Of a stretch of DNA of 10,210 nucleotides, positions 1 to 7,734 are shown piece by piece. The DNA is from Bdellovibrionales bacterium. Lineage in GTDB: Bacteria; Bdellovibrionota_G; JALEGL01; JAGRAY01. Every line of letters starts with the position of its first letter. Within the stretch, counting starts at the first letter, position 1. Made by a program: the position numbers and the translations under genes. Under the pieces are notes generated by a model. The model made no database searches. It saw only the letters and a program-made list of their open reading frames with translations, and had not been told where the DNA came from. The DNA lies in assembly GCA_020434375.1 (NCBI GenBank), contig JAGRAY010000055.1, forward strand, positions 1 to 10,210, written 5' to 3'.

Positions 1-1437
1 AGCGATATCTCTAAAGACAAGATTAAGAAATTTTTCGAAAAAGAGGTTCCCGTTTCTCGTATCGACGATTCAGATGAACCTTCGGGTTATTTTGTATATG
101 TGGACTCATCTAACACGACCGAAGACCTCAGAAAAAAAGCAATAGATACCTTTGATGGCAAAAAATTGGGCGATACCAAACTAAAGGTTGCGATTACCAA
201 CGACTCGGTTGTTCAAGTTAAAGCGTTAGACGAAAGGCGAATCCGTGTCAAATTGACGGGTCCAATACCCTATTTTTTGTACCTTTTAGAATTTGGTATT
301 TTTGCGCCTTCACCCAAACATGTAATTGAAAAGATGGTCGAAATTCATGGTGTAGCTAACCAAGAGCTTTGGACACGCCCTGAAAATATTGTTTGCAGTA
401 GCGCTCACTGTCTTTCGAAAGAGCAGTTTAGACAATATAAAATATTTACAAAAAATCCATTTTACTGGAATGCCGACCAAGTTAAAATAGACCGAATAAA
501 AGTTTACAGTATTGAAAGTTTCAATGCCACGCTGTTCTTTTATCAATCTGGAGAAATAGACTGGACTGGTGGCCAATCTCTTGTTCCATCCGAATATATT
601 AAATTTGTAAAACACTTGAAAGACTATTCAAATGACCCTTACTTGGGTGTCTATTTTTATGGCATTAACATTAACAAAAAACCATTAGACGATGTGCGTG
701 TTCGTCAAGCACTGAGTCTTGCGATTGACAGAAAAGCTCTAACAGATTTACTTAGTGCCGACCAATTGCCATTCGCAGGAATGGTTCCTGATGGTTTGGC
801 TGGCTATAAAGCTTTAGATTTACCTCTTTTTGATCCGGATCGAGCTAGAGCTTATATGGCTGAGGCTGGATTTCCAAACGGGTCTAATTTTCCAGAGGTC
901 AGTATTATGTACAATACAACTGAACTTCATAAGCAAGTTGCAGAGACGATTCAGCAGATGTGGAAAAAAAACCTGGGAATAAATATTAAACTTCAAAACA
1001 AGGAGTGGAAGGTTTATCTGGACGATATGACATCGCGAAACTATGAAATTGTACGTCGCGGTTGGATTGGAGATTTCCCCGACCCCTATACTTTTTTAGA
1101 GTTAATGCTCACAACTTCTGGAAATAATCGAACTGGGTGGTCAAATAAAGCTTATGACGCTCTTATTCGAGAAGCAAACAAGGAAAGTGATTTAGATAAA
1201 CGTCTAGAGCTTATGCGCCAAGCAGAAGCAATCGCGATGGAGGAGCTGCCCTTCATTCCTCTCTATGTGTACACCAGTACTTATTTCAAAAAACCCTATC
1301 TCAAAGGATTTTGGCCAGATATGCAGAATCATCACTTATGGAAGCACTGGTGGATCGATGAACGCTGGTACGAAGGCGAACCAGTCACAGATGAATCTTT
1401 ATCAAATCAAATGCCTTCGGAAATGAGTAAACAATGA
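1..1437 (+). CDS. oppA: Peptide ABC transporter substrate-binding protein (SBP family 5), 5'-truncated
   Basis: This is the periplasmic binding protein that captures peptides and delivers them to the OppBC channel. The reading frame is open from base 1, giving 478 residues. The signal peptide, lipobox and N-terminal lobe lie outside the window, so the GTG at 100 is not the real start. Family 5 landmarks are clear. A PENIV segment and a KNPFYWNAD segment (about 373-475) are followed by a GEIDWTGG region (about 550-575). The hallmark PLDDVRVRQALSLAIDRKAL lies near 685-745. The C-terminal part has GDFPDPYTF and ends in a HHLWKHWWIDERWY segment typical of the family. The stop overlaps the oppB start (ATGA, 1434-1437), making this the first visible gene of an opp operon. 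Whether it prefers oligopeptides, dipeptides or another substrate cannot be read from the sequence, so the symbol is generic. Confidence 0.92.
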   Translation, partial: SDISKDKIKKFFEKEVPVSRIDDSDEPSGYFVYVDSSNTTEDLRKKAIDTFDGKKLGDTKLKVAITNDSVVQVKALDERRIRVKLTGPIPYFLYLLEFGIFAPSPKHVIEKMVEIHGVANQELWTRPENIVCSSAHCLSKEQFRQYKIFTKNPFYWNADQVKIDRIKVYSIESFNATLFFYQSGEIDWTGGQSLVPSEYIKFVKHLKDYSNDPYLGVYFYGININKKPLDDVRVRQALSLAIDRKALTDLLSADQLPFAGMVPDGLAGYKALDLPLFDPDRARAYMAEAGFPNGSNFPEVSIMYNTTELHKQVAETIQQMWKKNLGINIKLQNKEWKVYLDDMTSRNYEIVRRGWIGDFPDPYTFLELMLTTSGNNRTGWSNKAYDALIREANKESDLDKRLELMRQAEAIAMEELPFIPLYVYTSTYFKKPYLKGFWPDMQNHHLWKHWWIDERWYEGEPVTDESLSNQMPSEMSKQ

Positions 1438-2348
1438 GTTTATTTATCGCCAAGCGCGCGTTAAGTTGTCTCATCACTATTTTTATTATTATTACAGCAT
1501 CGTTTTTTACGGTGCGCTTGGCTCCTGGTTCTCCATTTTCATCGGAACGAGACATCCCACCTGAAGTACTCAATAACCTGAAAGCAAAATACGGTCTTGA
1601 TCAACCCATTGAAAAGCAGTTTGTGCATTATCTGGAAAATTTACTTCAAGGCGATTTGGGTCTCTCAACGAAATACCCGAGATCGGTGAATGAAATTATT
1701 GCGATTAGTTTACCTAAGACGCTTCAATTGGGCACGATTGCCGTGTTATGGGCTTTGTTGATTGGTATCTCTGCAGGGGTTTTTGCGGCCATTCGCCAAA
1801 ATACGGCTTGGGACTATAGCTTTATGGCCATTGCCATGATTGGAATCAGTGTTCCATCATTTGTTTTGGGTCCTATTCTGATCTTGGTTTTTTCACTTTA
1901 CCTCTACTGGTTCCCTCCTGGTGGATGGGGATCTTTTGAACATATGATTCTTCCGGGAATTACTTTAGGAACCGTTTATGCTGCCTATATTGCAAGACTT
2001 ACCAGAGCGGGCATGCTTGAGATTATTCGAACAGACTTTGTGCGAACCGCAAAAGCTAAGGGACTAAAAGAAAGTTATATTATTTGGAAACATGTTATGA
2101 AAGGTGGTCTGATCCCCACCATCACTTATCTTGGCCCTGCTATTGCCAGTATGATGACCGGTAGCGTTGTGGTTGAAAAAATCTTTAATACCCCCGGTAT
2201 TGGACCATACTTCGTTGATGCTGCTTTTAATCGAGATTATTTTCTCATTATGGGTATCGTCATTGTTTACTCGACGTTTCTTTTGGGAATGAATTTTTTA
2301 GTAGATCTCCTATACGGTTATTTAGACCCGAGAATTCGATATGACTAG
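1434..2348 (+). CDS. oppB: Oligopeptide ABC transporter permease OppB
   Basis: Inner-membrane permease of 304 residues that pairs with OppC to form the peptide channel; the length is normal for OppB/DppB. The N-terminus opens with a membrane helix (about 9-29) followed by the RLAPGSPF motif typical of OppB. A soluble periplasmic stretch (about 35-95) contains KYGLDQPIEKQF and GDLGLS. Five more hydrophobic segments follow at roughly 97-121, 133-158, 171-187, 228-250 and 268-293. The EAA loop that docks on the ATPases is at about 201-230 (DFVRTAKAKGL...H...IPT). The C-terminus LLYGYLDPRIRYD is the usual OppB ending. The ATG lies inside the oppA stop (ATGA) with only a weak GGA upstream, which suggests translational coupling. 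The last 8 bases overlap oppC. The family assignment is firm; the exact peptide specificity is unknown. Confidence 0.94.
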   Translation: MSLFIAKRALSCLITIFIIITASFFTVRLAPGSPFSSERDIPPEVLNNLKAKYGLDQPIEKQFVHYLENLLQGDLGLSTKYPRSVNEIIAISLPKTLQLGTIAVLWALLIGISAGVFAAIRQNTAWDYSFMAIAMIGISVPSFVLGPILILVFSLYLYWFPPGGWGSFEHMILPGITLGTVYAAYIARLTRAGMLEIIRTDFVRTAKAKGLKESYIIWKHVMKGGLIPTITYLGPAIASMMTGSVVVEKIFNTPGIGPYFVDAAFNRDYFLIMGIVIVYSTFLLGMNFLVDLLYGYLDPRIRYD

Positions 2349-3237
2349 TCAATCTACCTCAAAACCAATTGTTGAAGGTACATCTCTTTGGCTTGACGCT
2401 TGGAAAAGGCTTAAGAAAAATCGAGCCGCCTATTTAAGTGGCATTGTCTTTGTTTTTCTAACCTGTCTATGTTTTATCGGTCCTTTTGTCATGAAAGCGA
2501 TGGGATTCGCGTATGATGCACAGGATATTGCATATGGCGCACACTCGCCAACATTGAACCACTGGTTCGGCACAGACTTTTACGGAAGAGATATTTTTAC
2601 GCGCGTACTGGTTGGCGCTCGTGTCAGTCTTAAGATAGGTTTAATCGCGGCTATCGTCTCAGCTATTGTAGGCACAATCTTTGGTTCCATTGCTGGATAC
2701 GCAGGTGGAAAAATTGATAATTTGATGATGAGATTTGTAGATATTTTGTATGCTCTTCCTTACATGTTTCTTGTCATTATCTTTGTGACAATTACAGAAA
2801 ATAAGGGTGAAACCGTACTATTTATTGCTTTAGGATTAGTAGGTTGGCTAACCACAGCTCGAATTGTTCGAGGTCAGGTTCTGTCACTAAAAGAAAGAGA
2901 ATTTGTTCAGGCAGCGCATAGTATTGGTGTTCCTGCATATCTCATCATTTTTAGACATCTTATTCCAAATACACTTGGTCCCATTATTGTCTATTTTACA
3001 TTAACTATTCCAACCATGATTTTACAGGAAGCCTTTTTGTCATTCTTGGGATTGGGGATTCAACCCCCAAAACCAAGCTTGGGTACTTTGATTAATGACG
3101 GCGCCAATCATATGATCGTTTTTTGGTGGGAACTTGTATTCCCAAGCTTATTTATGGCTGTGATGCTGTTTAGCCTTAATTTTCTTGGCGACGGTCTTCG
3201 TGATGCATTAGATCCACAAATGAAAAAGGAGTCGTGA
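2341..3237 (+). CDS. oppC: Oligopeptide ABC transporter permease OppC
   Basis: Second membrane permease of the importer, 298 residues, normal length. The N-terminal cytoplasmic segment WLDAWKRLKKNRAAYLSG leads into the first membrane helix (about 31-51), as in the OppC N-terminal domain. The periplasmic motif HWFGTDFYGRDIFTRVLVGA (about 74-93) is diagnostic of OppC/DppC. The hydrophobic segments that follow include about 98-120, 137-152, 158-175, 212-235 and 262-284. The EAA loop is at about 187-216 (EFVQAAHSIGVP...RHLIPN). The motifs FLSFLGLGIQPP (about 232-243) and GDGLRDALDPQ near the C-terminus are also characteristic. The start overlaps the end of oppB by 8 bases and there is no strong ribosome binding site, so coupled translation is likely. 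The stop overlaps the oppD start region. Confidence 0.94.
   Translation: MTSQSTSKPIVEGTSLWLDAWKRLKKNRAAYLSGIVFVFLTCLCFIGPFVMKAMGFAYDAQDIAYGAHSPTLNHWFGTDFYGRDIFTRVLVGARVSLKIGLIAAIVSAIVGTIFGSIAGYAGGKIDNLMMRFVDILYALPYMFLVIIFVTITENKGETVLFIALGLVGWLTTARIVRGQVLSLKEREFVQAAHSIGVPAYLIIFRHLIPNTLGPIIVYFTLTIPTMILQEAFLSFLGLGIQPPKPSLGTLINDGANHMIVFWWELVFPSLFMAVMLFSLNFLGDGLRDALDPQMKKES
3226..3231 (+). promoter_or_regulatory. Shine-Dalgarno sequence for oppD
   Basis: AAGGAG sits inside the last codons of oppC. It leaves 5 bases to the ATG at 3237 but only 2 to the GTG at 3234. The spacing therefore favours the ATG as the oppD start. Confidence 0.7.
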
Positions 3238-4208
3238 TGACACCATTAATATCGGTTAAGGGTTTAAAAACTTATTTTCGTACCGATGAGGGACTTGTTA
3301 AAGCCTGTGACAATATTTCTTTTGACGTCAACCCGGGTGAAATTTTGGGTGTTGTGGGAGAAAGTGGATCAGGTAAAACTGTCGCAAGCATGTCTATTCT
3401 TCGGTTAATTGCAGAACCTCCAGGGTATTTTGACGGTGGGGAAATTATTTTTGAAGGCAAAAATCTACTTAAATTATCTATGAAAGAAATGCGAGAAATT
3501 CGCGGAAATAAGATATCAATGATTTTTCAAGATCCCATGACGGCCTTGAATCCCTTCCTCAAAATTGAAACACAACTCACAGAAGTTTTGGTACAGCACA
3601 AATCGATGTCATTGGACAAGGCACGAGCGAAGTGCATTGAAATGTTAAAAAAAGTAGGTGTGTCTCTTCCGGAGAGACGACTAGACATGTATCCACATCA
3701 GCTTTCTGGAGGTCTAAGACAACGTATGATGATTGCGATGGCATTATTATGCCGCCCATCGCTTTTGATTGCGGATGAACCTACCACGGCTCTGGATGTA
3801 ACTATTCAGGCTCAAATTTTAGAACTCATTAAATCCATTAATCAGGAATTCAACACCAGCGTTATTCTAATAAGCCATGACCTTGGTGTGGTCGCCGGAA
3901 TGACGAATCGTCTCGTCGTAATGTACGCAGGAAAAATTGTCGAATCCGGTTTAACCGAAGATATTTTTAATAAGCCATCTCACCCCTACACAAAAGCACT
4001 TTTAAATAGCATTCCCCGAATTGATAAAGAGCAAAAACAGCTTGATCCTATCCCAGGATTACCACCATCACTTTCAAGCATTCCTACTGGTTGTCCTTTT
4101 CACCCTCGGTGCGCCTATGCTGTGGAAAAATGTAAAACGACTTATCCTGAGACTGCTTTTATTACAAGTGATCATATATCGAAATGTTGGGAGGTTTCGC
4201 GACTATGA
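3237..4208 (+). CDS. oppD: Oligopeptide ABC transporter ATP-binding protein OppD
   Basis: One of two cytoplasmic ATPases that power peptide import; 323 residues, normal for OppD/DppD. From the ATG the motifs are: Walker A GESGSGKT (41-48), Q-loop Gln98 in FQDPMTALNP, signature LSGGLRQR (156-163), Walker B LLIADEP (176-182), D-loop ALD (185-187) and switch His214. The oligopeptide-transporter C-terminal domain follows the HPYTKALL segment and holds four cysteines (C286, C292, C299, C317). Cysteines in this arrangement bind an iron-sulfur cluster in characterised OppD/DppD homologues. The start is chosen at ATG 3237, overlapping the oppC stop as TGATG, because AAGGAG is well spaced from it. GTG 3234, one codon upstream, is the alternative and changes the protein by a single residue. 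The stop overlaps the oppF start as ATGA. Confidence 0.94.
   Translation: MTPLISVKGLKTYFRTDEGLVKACDNISFDVNPGEILGVVGESGSGKTVASMSILRLIAEPPGYFDGGEIIFEGKNLLKLSMKEMREIRGNKISMIFQDPMTALNPFLKIETQLTEVLVQHKSMSLDKARAKCIEMLKKVGVSLPERRLDMYPHQLSGGLRQRMMIAMALLCRPSLLIADEPTTALDVTIQAQILELIKSINQEFNTSVILISHDLGVVAGMTNRLVVMYAGKIVESGLTEDIFNKPSHPYTKALLNSIPRIDKEQKQLDPIPGLPPSLSSIPTGCPFHPRCAYAVEKCKTTYPETAFITSDHISKCWEVSRL
4189..4194 (+). promoter_or_regulatory. Shine-Dalgarno sequence for oppF
   Basis: GGGAGG in the 3' end of oppD is 10 bases before the ATG at 4205. It supports that start over the in-frame ATG at 4184, which lies upstream of this site and would add seven residues unlike the family N-terminus. Confidence 0.65.
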
Positions 4209-5212
4209 GTTCTACGCTACTCCAAATAAAGGAACTCAAAGTCCATTTTCCAATGCCAAAAACATCGTTGTTTGCTCCTTCAAGCTCGGCCGTAAAAGCT
4301 GTGGATGGCGTCACGCTTGATGTAAAAAAAGGAGAAACCCTTGGACTAGTGGGCGAAAGTGGCTGCGGAAAATCAACATTGGGGCGAGCAATCCTCCAAT
4401 TAATACGTTCCACTTCTGGGGAGGTGGTTTTTGACGGTGTTGACTTAACAAGACAATGGTCTCATCGTTTTGGGATTTGGAGACCAAAAGATCGCCTTCG
4501 TCGGCTTCGTCAGCGCATGCAAATCATCTTTCAAGACCCCTACTCCGCTTTGAACCCTCGTATGACTATTGAGAGTATTGTTAGCGAACCCCTTAAAACT
4601 TTTAATATTTTATCAGGGCAAGCTTTAAGGCAGAGAGTTCAAGAATTAATGGAAAAAGTCGGTCTCGATCCATCCTATATTAGACGTTATCCACACGAAT
4701 TTTCGGGCGGGCAGCGGCAAAGAATAGGTATTGCCAGAGCTATCGCATTAAATCCTGATTTTATCATTGCCGACGAGCCCATTAGCGCCTTGGATGTCTC
4801 TATTCAAGCTCAAATATTGAACTTACTAAAAAAACTCCAAAAAGAGATGGGGATGACGCTTGTTTTTATCGCGCACGATTTAGCCGCTGTGAGACACATA
4901 AGCGATCGTGTTGCCGTCATGTATTTAGGAAAAATCGTGGAGCTTGGCGACACTCAAAAGATTATTTATGACCCATTGCACCCCTATACAAAAGCACTCA
5001 TATCTTCTATTCCTGTTCCAGATCCTTTGTTAGAAAAATCTCGTAAGCGGACTATTTTAGAAGGTGAGATTCCGAGTCCTATTGACCCACCTTCGGGATG
5101 TGCCTTTCATACACGTTGTCCTATTATGACAGAAGCCTGCAAAAGCAATGTTCCAAAACTTCGAACCATCTCTGATCAATACGATCATGTTGTTTCATGC
5201 GATTTGGTTTAA
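4205..5212 (+). CDS. oppF: Oligopeptide ABC transporter ATP-binding protein OppF
   Basis: Second ATPase subunit, 335 residues, forming the nucleotide-binding heterodimer with OppD. Motifs: Walker A GESGCGKS (50-57), Q-loop Gln110 in FQDPYSALNPR, signature FSGGQ (166-170), Walker B FIIADEP (186-192), D-loop ALD (195-197) and switch His224. The HPYTKALISSIP segment (about 259-270) begins the OppF C-terminal extension, with PPSGCAFHTRC and four cysteines (C299, C305, C312, C332). The pairing of a GESGSGKT protein followed by a GESGCGKS protein is the usual OppD-OppF order. A basic stretch between Walker A and the Q-loop (about 83-104, rich in Arg and Trp) seems longer than the usual short linker there. 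The start at 4205 is set by the GGGAGG site and the ATGA overlap with oppD. This is the last transporter gene. Confidence 0.94.
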   Translation: MSSTLLQIKELKVHFPMPKTSLFAPSSSAVKAVDGVTLDVKKGETLGLVGESGCGKSTLGRAILQLIRSTSGEVVFDGVDLTRQWSHRFGIWRPKDRLRRLRQRMQIIFQDPYSALNPRMTIESIVSEPLKTFNILSGQALRQRVQELMEKVGLDPSYIRRYPHEFSGGQRQRIGIARAIALNPDFIIADEPISALDVSIQAQILNLLKKLQKEMGMTLVFIAHDLAAVRHISDRVAVMYLGKIVELGDTQKIIYDPLHPYTKALISSIPVPDPLLEKSRKRTILEGEIPSPIDPPSGCAFHTRCPIMTEACKSNVPKLRTISDQYDHVVSCDLV

Positions 5213-5247
5213 CTGCATTGCACTTTTTGTTAGTATAAGACATAAAC

Positions 5248-6687
5248 ATGAAACTCTTCCAAAGCTTTCAATTTAATGACTCCTCAACAAGAAAATCAAT
5301 CGTAGAGAGTTGTTTTTTGTACATAGAACATAAAGACAAAATTACATTTGAAACGAAGTCACGCTTTGAGAGGCTGAAACCACAACTTGATGGTTCGGAG
5401 CCTAGGCTTGTAAAAACAGTTGAGCGAACGAAACTCATTGCCAACAAAAGTCATCAGTTACAGCATCTTCGCGTTGAGAATTCACTGCCGGATTTAAGCG
5501 ACAGTAAAAGTATTTCGTCCACTGACTTTCTCCTCGACAGTGAACTATTAGTCGCGGTTCATCAGAAAGACGAATCCAAATCACAGGAGAATCACCGACA
5601 TATTCAGAACCCAGTTTTAGTGCCTATGTTACTGATCACTCTTCCATCTTATTACTATTTCTTGCAAACCATTGATTGGCAAGAAAAGGAAAAGGTTATT
5701 TCTCGACGAACATTACATAGTACCTATCCCCGCTTTGTAGGGCCTTATCAGCAACAACTTTTGGCTAAGATTGAGTACAAATCCAAAGAAGAGGTAACTG
5801 TCACATGTTATGACACGATTCATAGCATCTTTGGAAATATTCTCGATACCGCAATAATAGATTACAACCTTATTGAAAGAAAGATTCGTCGCTTTTACTT
5901 TCCCCATTCCAAACTTGAAATATTCGCGGACTCTTCAAAAAGTAGCTCATCCAACATAAGTGAGATGCCACTCCCAAAACAAATTGACTTTGATCCCCCT
6001 CCTACTGTTATTGATCATGATCTGGAAGATGCTTTTGGCATAACCAAGGCCTATACGAATAAGACATTAAAAAACAAACAATCAATTGTTTACCTGGATA
6101 TTTTTCGAGATTTAACCTACCTTCCTATTCCTCAATGCGTAAGAGATTCATTGAATATTTTTTACACAGAAAGAAATATAGCCTTTAGCTATTTGGAAAC
6201 ATTAGTCGGAAGGGTATCGGTATACAGAGATCCTCCATTTACCTATAAGGCTCTGCGGGATCTCATTGCCTCCTACTTTTCGTTCTTAAAACATAATAAG
6301 AGCTTTGAAGAATCAACTATCGTTTGTTTTGGATACTTTTCTCTAGTTCTTCCGCAACTTTTAAAAGACCTAGAATTATTGAATCCTATCGTGTTTATTT
6401 TACCCAGTTGGACCAGGAAACATCAGAATATTGAACAACAATATTGGCAAAGCAAATTTTCTGATTTGCGTATACTTGATTCAATCCATTGCTTAGCAGA
6501 TCTACCGAACGCTTGTTTGGAAATTGTCGATACAAATGGTTCCGCGGATATGAAAAAGTCAAAGCATTGGGAAACAATGCTTATAGATTTAGAAAGAGAT
6601 TTTTCTCTTTCTAAACTTCAAAATGGCGTGCCTGCGCCTTGGAGTCAAAAGGTTTCGGAAAAAATTCTTCTTTGGCCATCCTTGTGA
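5248..6687 (+). CDS. Hypothetical protein, two-domain, unrecognised (479 aa)
   Basis: I do not recognise a family for this protein. The start is bounded: ATG 5248 is the first start after an in-frame TAA (5236-5238), though no good Shine-Dalgarno precedes it. There is no signal peptide. Residues 1-120 are polar and charged. A hydrophobic Tyr- and Leu-rich stretch at about 122-142 could be a membrane segment or a buried core. Residues about 143-228 are mixed. A Ser-rich run (229-237) and a Pro-rich run (241-252, with DPPP) look like an interdomain linker. From about 275 to 432, predicted strands and helices alternate (strands near 278-285, 322-326, 356-362 and 380-386), suggesting an alpha/beta fold. 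The six cysteines form no metal-binding pattern. It starts 35 bases after oppF and ends 12 bases before hemE, all on the same strand, so co-transcription is plausible. The long intact frame and conventional start and stop support a real gene. Confidence 0.8.
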   Translation: MKLFQSFQFNDSSTRKSIVESCFLYIEHKDKITFETKSRFERLKPQLDGSEPRLVKTVERTKLIANKSHQLQHLRVENSLPDLSDSKSISSTDFLLDSELLVAVHQKDESKSQENHRHIQNPVLVPMLLITLPSYYYFLQTIDWQEKEKVISRRTLHSTYPRFVGPYQQQLLAKIEYKSKEEVTVTCYDTIHSIFGNILDTAIIDYNLIERKIRRFYFPHSKLEIFADSSKSSSSNISEMPLPKQIDFDPPPTVIDHDLEDAFGITKAYTNKTLKNKQSIVYLDIFRDLTYLPIPQCVRDSLNIFYTERNIAFSYLETLVGRVSVYRDPPFTYKALRDLIASYFSFLKHNKSFEESTIVCFGYFSLVLPQLLKDLELLNPIVFILPSWTRKHQNIEQQYWQSKFSDLRILDSIHCLADLPNACLEIVDTNGSADMKKSKHWETMLIDLERDFSLSKLQNGVPAPWSQKVSEKILLWPSL

Positions 6688-6690
6688 TAA
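6685..6690 (+). other. Tandem in-frame stop codons TGA TAA
   Basis: The 479-residue gene ends in TGA followed directly by TAA in the same frame. hemE (ATG 6700) is also in this frame, so without these stops the two genes would read through as one. The double stop argues against a deliberate fusion or recoding event and sets the upstream limit for the hemE start. Confidence 0.85.
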
Positions 6691-6699
6691 GCAACCAAA

Positions 6700-7734
6700 A
6701 TGTCTACGGATCAAGTCTTTATTCGAGCTTGTAAAAAGCTTTCGGTACCTCATGTACCTATATGGATCATGCGCCAAGCTGGCCGGTATATGAAAGAGTA
6801 TCGCGCTGTTCGAGAAAAGGTAGATTTTTTAGAGCTTTGCAAAAATCCAGAGTTAGTGAAAGAAGTTACGCTCACAGCAGCAAACATGCTAGGCGTGGAT
6901 GCGGCTATTATATTTGCAGACATCCTCCTAATCAGTGAACCTCTTGGTTTTCAACTGGATTTTTTAAAAGGAGAAGGTCCACGCATTCATAATCCATTTC
7001 GGCATAACCGTGATTTAAAACGATTGACATTAAATGCCGCCGAAAAGGAGCTGGCCTATGTTGGACAAGCGATTGAAAAAACGCGTCAGGCGCTACCGGA
7101 TCAAAAAGCTCTAATAGGCTTTGCTGGCGCACCTTTTACGGTAGCCTCTTATCTTATCGAAGGTGGATCATCTAAGAACTTTGAGCATACAAAAATTCTT
7201 ATGAAAAGCGATGCAGACACTTGGAATAGCTTTCTAGACTATATTACACAAATGACTTTCTCATATCTTCGAATGCAAATTGAAGCTGGAGCCAATGCAA
7301 TACAACTTTTTGACAGTTGGGTTGGACTCCTTAACCGAAATGATTACAAAGACTTGGTTTTTCCTCACATTAAAAATCTCGTTACTCAACTTAAAAGCGC
7401 TTTTCCGGACATTCCACTTATTTATTTTGGAACCAACACCTATCATCTTTTAGATATTATCAATAAACTTCATGCTGATGTGATTGGAATAGACTCGAGG
7501 ATAAACCTCTCCGAGGTCAGTGTGATGCTTAAAGATAAAGCTCTTCAGGGCAATCTTGATCCAGTTACCCTTCTTTGCGAACAGTCTATCATCAAGACTG
7601 AAACCGTAAAAATACTCAAAGAAATGCATGACCGATCGGGATATATTTTTAACTTAGGACACGGCATATTACCCAACACACCGTTCGAGAATGCAAAGTT
7701 TCTTGTTGACACGGTTCATGCCTATCAAAAATAA
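6700..7734 (+). CDS. hemE: Uroporphyrinogen decarboxylase
   Basis: Cytoplasmic enzyme that removes four carboxyl groups from uroporphyrinogen III to give coproporphyrinogen III, a late step of heme synthesis. It has 344 residues, normal for HemE. Both family signatures are present: PIWIMRQAGRYMKEYR (20-35) and GFAGAPFTVASYLIEGG (140-156). Residues matching those lining the active site of characterised enzymes are Arg25, Arg29, Asp74 (FADIL), Tyr151, Ser206 (FDSWVG) and His321 (NLGHGILPNTP). GNLDP is at 284-288. ATG 6700 is the first start after an in-frame TAA at 6688-6690; there is no clear Shine-Dalgarno. The 3' end overlaps the next gene, another late tetrapyrrole enzyme, by 17 bases, which indicates coupling. 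All key residues seem intact and the call is firm. Confidence 0.97.
   Translation: MSTDQVFIRACKKLSVPHVPIWIMRQAGRYMKEYRAVREKVDFLELCKNPELVKEVTLTAANMLGVDAAIIFADILLISEPLGFQLDFLKGEGPRIHNPFRHNRDLKRLTLNAAEKELAYVGQAIEKTRQALPDQKALIGFAGAPFTVASYLIEGGSSKNFEHTKILMKSDADTWNSFLDYITQMTFSYLRMQIEAGANAIQLFDSWVGLLNRNDYKDLVFPHIKNLVTQLKSAFPDIPLIYFGTNTYHLLDIINKLHADVIGIDSRINLSEVSVMLKDKALQGNLDPVTLLCEQSIIKTETVKILKEMHDRSGYIFNLGHGILPNTPFENAKFLVDTVHAYQK

Noticed and set aside
100..102. GTG as the start of oppA
   Set aside because: The frame is open to base 1 and the protein lacks its N-terminal lobe and signal peptide, so the true start is upstream of the window.
310..615. 101-codon open frame on the - strand inside oppA
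   Set aside because: It lies wholly opposite a strongly conserved oppA region, with no recognisable protein motif; a shadow frame.
3052..3082. 6-bp stem (TTGGGG/CCCCAA) followed by the palindrome CCAAGCTTGG
   Set aside because: It lies in oppC where the protein motif GLGIQPPKP is conserved, so the coding constraint explains the sequence; no terminator or operator context.
3662..3678. Perfect inverted repeat GTCTCT-TCCGG-AGAGAC
   Set aside because: A 6-bp stem inside oppD coding sequence with no T-tract after it, so not a terminator; probably chance from codon content.
4021..4320. 99-codon + strand frame across the oppD-oppF junction
   Set aside because: It overlaps two well-supported genes in another frame, including the Cys cluster of OppD; the translation has no family features.
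5213..5247. Candidate promoter (TTGCAC and TATAAG) before the 479-residue gene
   Set aside because: The two elements are only about 10 bases apart, far short of a normal 16-18 base spacer, and no -35 fits the TATAAG at the correct distance.
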